DNA of 64,000 bases from Methylocystis silviterrae (GTDB taxonomy: Bacteria; Pseudomonadota; Alphaproteobacteria; Rhizobiales; Beijerinckiaceae). The stretch covers positions 62,001 to 126,000 of the forward strand of contig NZ_JABVWW010000003.1 in NCBI RefSeq assembly GCF_013350005.1, in the 5' to 3' direction. Made by a program: the position numbers and the translations under genes. Position 1 is the first letter of the stretch, and every line of letters begins with the position of its first letter. Positions 57,242 to 64,000 of this stretch are shown here, one piece after another. The notes beneath the pieces are model-generated. The model searched no databases and was not told the origin of the DNA. It saw only the letters and a list, made by a program, of their open reading frames with translations.

Positions 57242-58675
57242 ATGCCCTTTTTCGTTCAACTCGCGCATCATTTTCTTCCCGAGACCATTCTCGCCGTCGG
57301 CGTGATGGCGCTCATCCTCATCGGCGCTTTCCGCGGCGAGCGCGGTTTCGGCCTTGTCGACGAAATGGCCGTCGGCATTCTGGGCCTCGCCTTGGTCGCG
57401 ATCGCGCTGTCGAGCACGCCGGACACGAGCATCTTCGACGGCGCCTATATCGACGACGGGTTCTCGCGCTTCATGAAAGCGTTGACGCTCATCGGCGCGA
57501 TCGTGTCGATTCTGCTGTCCGTCGACTGGCTGCAACGCAACGGACTCGAAAAATTCGAGTATCCGGTGCTCATCATTCTCTCGACGCTCGGCATGTTGCT
57601 GCTGATTTCGGCCGATAACCTCATCGCGCTCTATCTCGGCCTCGAACTGATGTCGCTGGCGCTCTATGTCATGGCCGCCTTTGCGCGCGACGACGGGCGA
57701 TCGTCGGAGGCCGGGCTGAAATATTTCGTCCTCGGCGCACTCTCTTCCGGCATGATGCTCTATGGCGCGTCGTTGCTCTACGGCTTCGCCGGAACGATCT
57801 CATTCTCCGGCATCGCGGCGGTTGTTTCGACCTCGGCGCCGATCGGCGTGATCTTCGGGCTTGTCTTCGTCCTGGCGGCGCTCGCCTTCAAAATGTCGGC
57901 GGCGCCCTTCCATATGTGGACGCCCGACGTTTATCAGGGCGCGCCGACGCCGGTCACCGCCTTCTTCGCTTCGGCCGCCAAAATGGCGGCGGTGGCGATC
58001 ACCGTGCGCATTGTCATTACCGCCTTCCCGGGCGTGAAAGACCAATGGCGCCAGATCATCATCTTCATTGCCATCGCTTCGATGCTGCTGGGCTCTTTCG
58101 CGGCCATCGGACAGGAGAACATCAAGCGGCTGATGGCCTATTCCTCGATCGGCCATATGGGCTTTGCGCTGATCGGACTGGCTGCCGGCGACGAGGCGGG
58201 CGTGCGCGGCGTCGCGATCTACCTCACGATCTATCTGATCATGACGCTCGGGACCTTCGCCGCCATTCTCGCGATGCGCGTCGAAGGCAGATATGTCGAG
58301 AACGTCTCCGACCTCGCCGGCCTGTCGCGCACCAATAGCTGGATGGCCTTCTTCCTGGCGATGCTGATGTTCTCGCTTGCCGGCGTTCCGCCGCTCGCGG
58401 GCTTTTTCGCCAAATATTACGTGCTCCTCGCCGCGGTCGACACGGGCCTCTTTGGCCTCGCGGTCATCGGCGTCCTGGCGAGCGCGGTCGCGGCCTATTA
58501 CTATCTGCGGGTCGTCAAGGTCATGTATTTCGACGAGCCGGCGCCGGCCTTCGACCGCGCACCGATGGCGCTACGCGCCGTGCTTGGCGCGTCCACGCTG
58601 GCGCTGCTTGGCTTTTGGGTCTATCCCTCCCCAGTCATGGATGCGGCGGCGGCGGCGGCGAAGTCGCTTTTCTAG
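57242..58675 (+). CDS. nuoN: NADH-quinone oxidoreductase subunit N
   Basis: A 477-residue antiporter-like subunit and the last gene of the nuo operon. LGLELMSLALYVMAAF, FKMSAAPFHMWTPDVYQGAPTPVTAFFASAAK and KRLMAYSSIGHMGFALIG are diagnostic. birA begins 15 bases after its stop, with GGGAGG between, so transcription probably continues into birA and rnj. Confidence 0.97.
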   Translation: MPFFVQLAHHFLPETILAVGVMALILIGAFRGERGFGLVDEMAVGILGLALVAIALSSTPDTSIFDGAYIDDGFSRFMKALTLIGAIVSILLSVDWLQRNGLEKFEYPVLIILSTLGMLLLISADNLIALYLGLELMSLALYVMAAFARDDGRSSEAGLKYFVLGALSSGMMLYGASLLYGFAGTISFSGIAAVVSTSAPIGVIFGLVFVLAALAFKMSAAPFHMWTPDVYQGAPTPVTAFFASAAKMAAVAITVRIVITAFPGVKDQWRQIIIFIAIASMLLGSFAAIGQENIKRLMAYSSIGHMGFALIGLAAGDEAGVRGVAIYLTIYLIMTLGTFAAILAMRVEGRYVENVSDLAGLSRTNSWMAFFLAMLMFSLAGVPPLAGFFAKYYVLLAAVDTGLFGLAVIGVLASAVAAYYYLRVVKVMYFDEPAPAFDRAPMALRAVLGASTLALLGFWVYPSPVMDAAAAAAKSLF

Positions 58676-58690
58676 GGAGGTAATTCGCGC

Positions 58691-59494
58691 GTGGAGTTGG
58701 GATCATTGGCGCGCGCCCGCGGCGTGCGCCTCCTCGCGCTGGAGAGCGTCGATTCGACCAATGACGAAGCCCGACGTCTGATCGAGGCGGGCGAGCGCGG
58801 ACCTTTATGGGTGGTGGCCGCGCGGCAGACGGGCGGCCATGGCCGTCTCGGACGCGAATGGATATCGCCGCCGGGCAATCTTCATGCGAGCCTTGTTCTT
58901 GGCGATTTTGGCGAAGCCGCCGTCGCGCCGCAGCTCGGCTTCGTGGCGGGGGTCGCGGCCATGCGCGGCCTGCGCGCCGCGACGGGGGACGCCGGCCGCT
59001 TCGCACTGAAATGGCCGAATGATCTTCTGCTCGAGGGAGCCAAGCTCGGCGGAATTCTGCTTGAGAATGTCGGCGTGCCGACAGGCGACGCGCGCGCGCC
59101 GCGCGCCTCGGTCGCGATCATCGGGCTCGGCGTCAACTGCGCTGAGGCGCCGTGCGATCTGCCCTTCGAAGCGCGCGCGCTGGCGTCAATCGGGCCGAAC
59201 GCGCCAGACGCCGCGACGCTCTTTACGCATCTGTCCGACGCGCTCCTCGACACGCTTGATCTTTGGCGCGGCGGCGAGGGTTTCGCCCGCATCCGAGAAG
59301 CTTGGCTGGCGGACGCCGCCTATCTCGGCGCCCACATTCGCGTTGAGCTGCCGCGCGAGATCGTCGAGGGACGCCTCGTGACCATCGACGCGATCGGCCG
59401 GCTTGTGTTGGCGACGCGTGACGGCGAGCGCGTCATCGAGGCGGGCGACGTGTCGCTCGGCCCGCGCCAGACCACGGCGGGAGGCGTCGCATGA
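58691..59494 (+). CDS. birA: Biotin-[acetyl-CoA-carboxylase] ligase
   Basis: A 267-residue biotin protein ligase that attaches biotin to the acetyl-CoA carboxylase carrier and similar proteins. Motifs are ESVDSTNDEARR, RQTGGHGRLGREWISPPGNL (biotinyl-AMP loop), FALKWPNDLLLEGAKLGGIL and VAIIGLGVNCAEAP. It has no N-terminal helix-turn-helix, so it is a group I ligase without repressor function. It starts with GTG and overlaps rnj by four bases. It uses the product of bioB, found at 5.8 kb. Confidence 0.95.
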   Translation: MELGSLARARGVRLLALESVDSTNDEARRLIEAGERGPLWVVAARQTGGHGRLGREWISPPGNLHASLVLGDFGEAAVAPQLGFVAGVAAMRGLRAATGDAGRFALKWPNDLLLEGAKLGGILLENVGVPTGDARAPRASVAIIGLGVNCAEAPCDLPFEARALASIGPNAPDAATLFTHLSDALLDTLDLWRGGEGFARIREAWLADAAYLGAHIRVELPREIVEGRLVTIDAIGRLVLATRDGERVIEAGDVSLGPRQTTAGGVA

Positions 59495-61161
59495 CGACGC
59501 CCGACGCGGACCTCGTCTTCGTGCCGCTCGGCGGCTTGGGCGAAATCGGCATGAACTTGGCGCTCTACGGCTACGGGCCGCCGAAAGCGCGCAAATGGCT
59601 GATGGTCGACTGCGGCCTGGGCTTTCCCGGAACGGAGGCGCCCGGCGTCGATCTTGTCTTCGCCGACATCGCCTTCGTCGAGAAGATCGCGCGTGATCTT
59701 GTCGGCATTTGCATCACCCATGCGCATGAGGATCATATCGGCGGACTCGCGACCTTATGGCCGCGGCTCAAATGCCGAGTCTTCGCCACGCCCTTCGCGG
59801 CGGGTCTCCTTGAAGTGCGGCGGTTGAACGAACCTGGCGCGCCGAAGATCGACATTTCCCTGACGCATGCCGGCGCAAAGCTCGATCTCGATCCGTTCCA
59901 AGTCGAATATGTCGCCGTCGCGCATTCGATTCCGGAAGCGAATGCGCTGGCGATCCGCACGCCGCTCGGGCTGCTGCTCCACACCGGCGACTGGAAGATC
60001 GATCCGCAGCCCGGCGTCGGGACGCGCATCGACGAGGCGCGGCTCCGCGCGCTTGGCGACGAGGGCGTCACGGCGCTCATCTGCGACTCGACCAACATCC
60101 TGCGCGAGGGCGACAGTTTCTCGGAAGCCGACGTTGCGCGCACGTTGCGCACGCTGATCGCCGAAGCGCCGGGCCGGGTGCTGGTCACCACCTTCGCGTC
60201 CAATATCGCGCGGCTGCGCGGCATTGGCGAAGCGGCGCAGGCCTGCGGGCGCACCGTCGTCGTCGCCGGGAGGGCGATGGATCGCGCCATCCAAGTCGCG
60301 CGAGACTGCGGCTATCTTGACGGACTGCCCGGATTTCACGCGCCCGAATTGCTGCCGACTTTGCCGCGCGACAAAACCGTCGTCATCGCGACCGGAAGCC
60401 AGGGCGAAACACGCGCCGCCATGGCGCGGGCGGCGGTGAACGAACATCCGGCGATCAAGCTTGTCGCGGGCGATCGGGTGATCTTCTCTTCGCGCGTCAT
60501 TCCGGGAAATGCGCGCGACGTCTTTCGCGTCATCAACGCTCTCTGCGACATCGGCGTCGAGGTCATCACCGACCACGACCACCTCGTGCATTGCTCAGGC
60601 CATCCGCGCCGCGGCGAAGTCACGCAAATGTACGAATGGGTCCGGCCTCAGATCGCGGTGCCGGCGCATGGCGAGGCGCATCATCTCACGGCGCATGCGG
60701 CCTTCGCCAAGTCGCATGGCGTGTCCCAGGTCGTCTCGGCGCGTAATGGCGATATCGTACGACTGGCGCCCGGCGCGCCGGGCATCATCGGGAAGGCCCC
60801 GCACGGCCGTCTGATGAAGGACGGCGACGTCCTCCTGACCGAAGACGACGGCGCCGTGCGCGAACGCGTGCGCCTCTCGGTCACCGGCGTCATTTCCATC
60901 GCGCTGGCGGTCGACCGCAAGGGCGAGCTTGTCGGCGATCCGGACGTCGTCTTCGCCGGGGTGCCGAAACGCGGCAAATTCGGCGAGGAGATGGGCGAAG
61001 TCATCGACGAGGCGCTCTTCGCCGCTTTCGAGGCGCTGTCGCGTCCGCGACGCCGCGACGCCAACGCCGTCTCCACGGCGATCGAGCGCGCCGTACGCGG
61101 CGCCGTATCGTCCGTCTGGGGCAAGAAGCCGACCGTGCATGTGATGGTCGTCGCGACGTAG
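59491..61161 (+). CDS. rnj: Ribonuclease J
   Basis: A 556-residue metallo-beta-lactamase/beta-CASP ribonuclease that matures rRNA and decays mRNA. The zinc motif THAHEDHIGGL (His77-x-His79-x-Asp81-His82) is followed by VAHSIPEANALAI, LLHTGDWKID, CDSTNILREGDS, TGSQGETRAAM and HCSGHPRRGEVTQMYEWV, then PAHGEAHHL. It overlaps birA by four bases; nuoN-birA-rnj is a conserved neighbourhood. With pnp at 35 kb, the window holds two main RNA-decay enzymes. Confidence 0.96.
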   Translation: MTTPDADLVFVPLGGLGEIGMNLALYGYGPPKARKWLMVDCGLGFPGTEAPGVDLVFADIAFVEKIARDLVGICITHAHEDHIGGLATLWPRLKCRVFATPFAAGLLEVRRLNEPGAPKIDISLTHAGAKLDLDPFQVEYVAVAHSIPEANALAIRTPLGLLLHTGDWKIDPQPGVGTRIDEARLRALGDEGVTALICDSTNILREGDSFSEADVARTLRTLIAEAPGRVLVTTFASNIARLRGIGEAAQACGRTVVVAGRAMDRAIQVARDCGYLDGLPGFHAPELLPTLPRDKTVVIATGSQGETRAAMARAAVNEHPAIKLVAGDRVIFSSRVIPGNARDVFRVINALCDIGVEVITDHDHLVHCSGHPRRGEVTQMYEWVRPQIAVPAHGEAHHLTAHAAFAKSHGVSQVVSARNGDIVRLAPGAPGIIGKAPHGRLMKDGDVLLTEDDGAVRERVRLSVTGVISIALAVDRKGELVGDPDVVFAGVPKRGKFGEEMGEVIDEALFAAFEALSRPRRRDANAVSTAIERAVRGAVSSVWGKKPTVHVMVVAT

Positions 61162-61182
61162 CGTCGGCTCTTTCAAAAAATG

Positions 61183-61244
61183 GCGCGAACCCCTCTCCCA
61201 TCGGGAGAGGGTGGCTGCGAAGGAGCCGGGAGAGGGGTTCGCGC
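61183..61244. repeat. GGGAGAGGG-type palindromic repeat, copy 1
   Basis: Perfect 17-base arms at 61183-61199 (ending CCCCTCTCCC) and 61228-61244 (starting GGGAGAGGGG), with an internal CCCTCTCCC-ATC-GGGAGAGGG hairpin sharing the left arm. It lies between rnj and the DNA methyltransferase. Related sequences occur at 62453-62595 and 63021-63127. Confidence 0.85.
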
Positions 61245-61305
61245 GCTTCTTTTCGGTCGCGGCGGCGGCGCCGAGCGGGTACGCTGCACTCGGAGCGAAT
61301 CGCGC

Positions 61306-62451
61306 ATGGACGATCGGCCTGCCTTTTACGAATTCTTCGCCGGCGGCGGCATGGCCCGCGCCGGGCTCGGCGACGGCTGGCGCTGCCTTTTCGCCAATGA
61401 CTTCGATCGCAAGAAAGCCGAAAGCTATCGCGCCAACTGGGGCGGCGAGGAGCTGCACGTCGGCGACGTGCGCGAAATCGCCACGGCGCAATTGCCGGGC
61501 CGCGCCGATCTCGTCTGGGCGTCCTTCCCCTGTCAGGACCTGTCGCTCGCCGGCGCCGGCGCGGGGCTGAAGGGCGAAAGGTCCGGCACGTTCTGGCCGT
61601 TCTGGGATTTGATGAAGGCGCTCCGCAAGGAGGGCCGTGCGCCGTCGCTCATCGTGCTCGAAAATGTCTGCGGCGCGCTCACCTCCCACGGCGGCAAGGA
61701 TTTTGTAAAAATCTGCGAGGCGCTGGCGAAGGAGCGTTACAGGTTTGGCGCGCTGGTCATCGACGCGGCGCTGTTCGTGCCGCAATCGCGCCCGCGGCTG
61801 TTCATCATCGCCGCGCGAGAGGATGTCGCGGTTGCTTCTGCGTTGACGAGGAAGAGTGCAAACGCGCCGTTTCACACGCGCGCGCTTGTCGCGGCGCATG
61901 AGCGCCTGCCGCAAACGCTTCGCGCCAATTGGCTCTGGTGGAATGTGCCGGCGCCGCCGCTGCGCAACACGACTCTGTTCGATGTTATCGAAGACAGACC
62001 ACTCGATGTGGAGTGGCGCAGCGTCGGTGAGACAAACGCGCTCATCGCCATGATGAGCGACGTCAATCTCGCGAAGATCGCCGAGGCGAAACGCGCCGGG
62101 CGCAAGATGGTGGGCACGCTCTATCGCCGTACCCGCTATCAGAATGGCGTCAAGATTCAGCGCGCCGAGGCGCGTTTCGACGATATGGCGGGGTGTCTGC
62201 GCACGCCGGCCGGCGGCTCGAGCCGGCAATATGTGCTGGTCGTCGACAAGGGCAGGGTGCGCTCGCGGCTGATGTCGGCGCGCGAGACGGCGCGGCTGAT
62301 GGGACTGCCGGAAGATTATCTGCTCCCCGCGACCTATAGCGACGCCTATCATTTGACTGGCGACGGCGTCGTCGTTCCAGTCGTGCGGCATATCGCGGGG
62401 CAGTTGTTAGAGCAGTTGCTGAAGACGCGCATCGAGCGGGAAGCGGCTTGA
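61306..62451 (+). CDS. dcm: DNA cytosine-5 methyltransferase
   Basis: A 381-residue C5-cytosine methyltransferase. Motif I is FYEFFAGGGMARAGLG (AdoMet binding), motif IV SFPCQDLSLAG with catalytic Cys76, motif VI ENVCGAL, and motif VIII QSRPRLFIIAA. A variable target-recognition region (about 195-305) is followed by RETARLMGLPEDYLLP (motifs IX-X). The ATG at 61306 is used because the upstream extension is repeat-derived. A vsr gene follows, as in Dcm-Vsr pairs that repair the T:G mismatches left by 5-methylcytosine deamination. The target sequence is unknown and no restriction enzyme gene is adjacent. Confidence 0.93.
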   Translation: MDDRPAFYEFFAGGGMARAGLGDGWRCLFANDFDRKKAESYRANWGGEELHVGDVREIATAQLPGRADLVWASFPCQDLSLAGAGAGLKGERSGTFWPFWDLMKALRKEGRAPSLIVLENVCGALTSHGGKDFVKICEALAKERYRFGALVIDAALFVPQSRPRLFIIAAREDVAVASALTRKSANAPFHTRALVAAHERLPQTLRANWLWWNVPAPPLRNTTLFDVIEDRPLDVEWRSVGETNALIAMMSDVNLAKIAEAKRAGRKMVGTLYRRTRYQNGVKIQRAEARFDDMAGCLRTPAGGSSRQYVLVVDKGRVRSRLMSARETARLMGLPEDYLLPATYSDAYHLTGDGVVVPVVRHIAGQLLEQLLKTRIEREAA

Positions 62452-62452
62452 G

Positions 62453-62595
62453 CCCTCTCCCTAACCCTCCCCCGCTTCGCGGGAGAGGGAATCGTCGCGA
62501 TCAGCGCTGCCGCGCCAGCCGCAACCTTTATGACGAGCGGTCTCTGCTCCCTCTCCCGCAAGCGAAGCGCAGCGGGGGAGGGCTGGGGAGGGGGG
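62453..62595. repeat. GGGAGAGGG-type palindromic repeat, copy 2
   Basis: Imperfect outer arms CCCTCTCCCTAACCCTCCCC (from 62453) and GGGGAGGGCTGGGGAGGGG (to about 62594). The inner left half is CCCGCTTCGCGGGAGAGGG and the right half CCCTCTCCCGCAAGCG. It fills the spacer between the methyltransferase and vsr genes. Confidence 0.8.
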
Positions 62596-62602
62596 CTTAC
62601 GC

Positions 62603-63010
62603 GTGAGCGTGAAAGAAACGCGCGAACAGCGCTCCGCCATCATGCGCGCGGTGAAGGGGCGCGACACCGCTCCTGAAATCGCCGTGCGGACGATGTTGAG
62701 GCGTTTCGCGCCGGGCTATCGGCTGCATCGTAAGGACGTTCCGGGCAATCCCGATATCGCTTTCATCGGCCGCAAGCTGGCGATCTTCGTCCATGGCTGC
62801 TTCTGGCACGGGCATGATTGCCCACGCGGCGCGCGCAGCCCTAAGGCCAACGCCGACTATTGGCGCGCCAAGATCGCCAGGAACGTCGCGCGCGACGCGG
62901 CGCATCAGGCGGCGCTCGCGGCGCAGGGCTGGCGCGCGCTCACGATCTGGGAGTGCGAGCTGAAGGATAAAGCCGGCGTGGAAAAGAAGCTGCGCGAATT
63001 TTTGGGGTAG
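62603..63010 (+). CDS. vsr: Very short patch repair endonuclease
   Basis: A 135-residue Vsr-type endonuclease that nicks 5' of the T in T:G mismatches produced by deamination of 5-methylcytosine. It has the opening SAIMRAVKGRDTAPE, then RLHRKDVPGNPDIAF with the catalytic Asp, FVHGCFWHGHDCPRG with the zinc/His site, NADYWRAKIARNVARD and WECELKD. The GTG start at 62603 follows a GGGGAGGGGGG run contributed by the repeat. It pairs functionally with the upstream methyltransferase. Confidence 0.95.
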   Translation: MSVKETREQRSAIMRAVKGRDTAPEIAVRTMLRRFAPGYRLHRKDVPGNPDIAFIGRKLAIFVHGCFWHGHDCPRGARSPKANADYWRAKIARNVARDAAHQAALAAQGWRALTIWECELKDKAGVEKKLREFLG

Positions 63011-63020
63011 GGGGCGTTTC

Positions 63021-63127
63021 ACCTTCTCCCGCTGGCGGGAGAAGGTATCGTCACGAAGTGACGACGGATGAGGGCTCTCACCCGGTCGCCTCCGGCGACC
63101 ACCCTCTCCCGCAAGGCGGGAGAGGGT
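63021..63127. repeat. GGGAGAGGG-type palindromic repeat, copy 3
   Basis: Two perfect hairpins: ACCTTCTCCCGC-TG-GCGGGAGAAGGT (63021-63046) and ACCCTCTCCCGC-AAG-GCGGGAGAGGGT (63101-63127), with a GGTCGCC/GGCGACC hairpin between them. It separates vsr from the convergent efp gene and may terminate both. Confidence 0.85.
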
Positions 63128-63136
63128 TGCGTCCCC

Positions 63137-63706
63137 TCAATCCTTGGCGCGCTCGACATAGGCGCCGTCTTCGGTCTGGATGACGACTCGCGTGCCCGGC
63201 TGAATATGCGGCGGGACCATCACGCGCGCGCCATTTGCGAGCTTCGCCGGCTTATAAGACGAGGATGCGGTCTGGCCTTTCATCGCCGGCTCTGTCTCGA
63301 CGATCTCCAGCGTCACGCGCGGCGGCAACTGAATGCCAACGGCCACGCCGTTGAACATCGACAGGATGCAGACCATGCCCTCCTGCAGCCACTGCGCCTG
63401 ATCGCCGATCACATCGGCGGGCACAATGATCTGCTCATAGCTCGCCTGATTCATGAAGTGATAGCCGTCGCCGTCATTGTAGAGATAGCTGAAATCCTGA
63501 TCCTCGACGAAGGCGCGCTCGACCTGTTCGGTCGTCTTGTAGCGGTCCGTCGTTTTGACGCCGTCCGAGAGGCGGCGCATGTCGATCTGCGTCGTCGGCG
63601 TGCCCTTGCCGGGGAAAAAACTTTCGGCGGTCAGGACGACGTAAAGCTGCCCATCCTCCCTCTCGATGATATTGCCTTTGCGAATCGAACTGGCGATGAC
63701 TTTCAC
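63137..63706 (-). CDS. efp: Elongation factor P
   Basis: A 189-residue EF-P, which rescues ribosomes stalled at polyproline stretches. The three-domain length is normal. Lys34, in [12 protein letters not shown], is the residue that EpmA would beta-lysylate, and its presence fits the divergent epmA gene 94 bases away. It ends with the conserved domain III pattern [22 protein letters not shown]. It starts with GTG. It converges on vsr. Confidence 0.97.
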   Translation of the reverse strand: MKVIASSIRKGNIIEREDGQLYVVLTAESFFPGKGTPTTQIDMRRLSDGVKTTDRYKTTEQVERAFVEDQDFSYLYNDGDGYHFMNQASYEQIIVPADVIGDQAQWLQEGMVCILSMFNGVAVGIQLPPRVTLEIVETEPAMKGQTASSSYKPAKLANGARVMVPPHIQPGTRVVIQTEDGAYVERAKD

Positions 63707-63800
63707 GTCCGTATCCCTTATTGCCGGCCTAGTTTATGAACGGCGGTCAGACCATATTTCGGGCGCGCCGGCAATCCGGGCCCCGCCTCGGGGAGACCTC

Positions 63801-64000
63801 ATGACGCGCGCGTCGCCTTGGTGGGCTCGGCATGTTTATGCCGACCGCAAGCCCTTTCTCAAGGGCCGGGCGGCGATCGCCGCCGCCACCCGACGTTTCT
63901 TCGCCGCGGAAGGCTTCGCCGAGGTCGAAACGGCGGCGCTTCAGCTATCGGGCGGCAATGAAACGCATCTTTCGGCCTTCGCGACGGAGCTGATCGGCTC
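63801..64000 (+). CDS. epmA: EF-P beta-lysylation protein EpmA (GenX/PoxA), 3' partial
   Basis: The first 66 codons of a gene cut by the window end. The start reads SPWWARHVYADRKPFLKGRA, then FFAAEGFAEVETAALQLSGGNETHLSAFATEL, the N-terminus of the lysyl-tRNA-synthetase-like EpmA, which attaches (R)-beta-lysine to Lys34 of EF-P. The divergent position beside efp supports this. An epmB aminomutase gene would be expected just beyond the window but cannot be seen. Confidence 0.9.
   Translation, partial: MTRASPWWARHVYADRKPFLKGRAAIAAATRRFFAAEGFAEVETAALQLSGGNETHLSAFATELIG

Noticed and set aside
60595-62391. A 598-codon minus-strand frame spanning rnj and dcm
   Set aside because: It crosses two well-supported genes and a repeat, and has no family features.
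61306-63010. Complete restriction-modification system
   Set aside because: A methyltransferase and Vsr are present, but no restriction endonuclease gene lies in or beside the pair.
61183-63127. CRISPR array from repeated GGGAGAGGG palindromes
   Set aside because: Units are irregularly spaced, imperfect and separated by genes, with no uniform spacers or cas genes.

Overview
The window is a GC-rich stretch of a bacterial chromosome that looks alphaproteobacterial, most likely order Hyphomicrobiales (Rhizobiales) and perhaps a methylotroph-like lineage such as Methylocystaceae or Beijerinckiaceae. That placement is inference. It rests on a 14-gene nuo operon with ATP12 nearby, followed by birA and rnj; the ahcY / PAS histidine kinase / tsaE-amgK / murU / addB / addA order; a type caa3 CoxB; and palindromic intergenic repeats of the kind common in that order. 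There is no rRNA, prophage, CRISPR array or recognisable insertion sequence.

Layout. Positions 1-8.8 kb hold the end of coxB, a rhodanese, a Tat-exported alpha/beta hydrolase, ppc, a membrane protein gene coupled to bioB, lipB, a tRNA-Leu(GAG) and a membrane-anchored protein of unknown function. Positions 8.9-15.1 kb hold a polysaccharide deacetylase, mgtE, a GH25 lipoprotein, rpmF with a clear terminator, an AT-rich four-helix membrane protein gene of foreign character, a short-chain dehydrogenase and a TerB-like gene. Positions 15.1-20.5 kb are an accessory island, all on the minus strand: a glycosyltransferase, an EnvZ/OmpR-type two-component pair and a sulfotransferase, with gene remnants at each end. 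A direct-repeat box (GTTTC-N5-GTTTC or a close variant) sits upstream of each of the three transcription units, so the pair may control itself and both surface-modifying enzymes.

Positions 20.4-33.9 kb carry ahcY behind an inverted-repeat operator and promoter, then a tightly packed run of sensor kinase, fused tsaE-amgK, murU, addB and addA. This joins methyl-cycle housekeeping, tRNA t6A synthesis, cell-wall sugar recycling and double-strand-break repair. Positions 34-43.8 kb carry an AI-2E-family permease, pnp and rpsO, a sodium:solute symporter, tonB and exbB (with no exbD), a pseudouridine synthase and the F1-ATPase assembly factor ATP12. Positions 44-58.7 kb are the complete nuoABCDEFGHIJKLMN operon for complex I, with a folded repeat between nuoB and nuoC and a small unexplained ORF between nuoE and nuoF. 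birA and rnj follow. From 61.2 to 63.1 kb a cytosine methyltransferase/vsr pair is bracketed and split by palindromic repeats. The window ends with divergent efp and epmA, which together point to lysyl-modified EF-P.

The two points most worth following up are the shared box in the accessory island and a repeat family whose terminal TAGAGC supplies the TAG stop codon of three unrelated genes. Many long antisense reading frames in this GC-rich DNA were judged to be shadows and left out.
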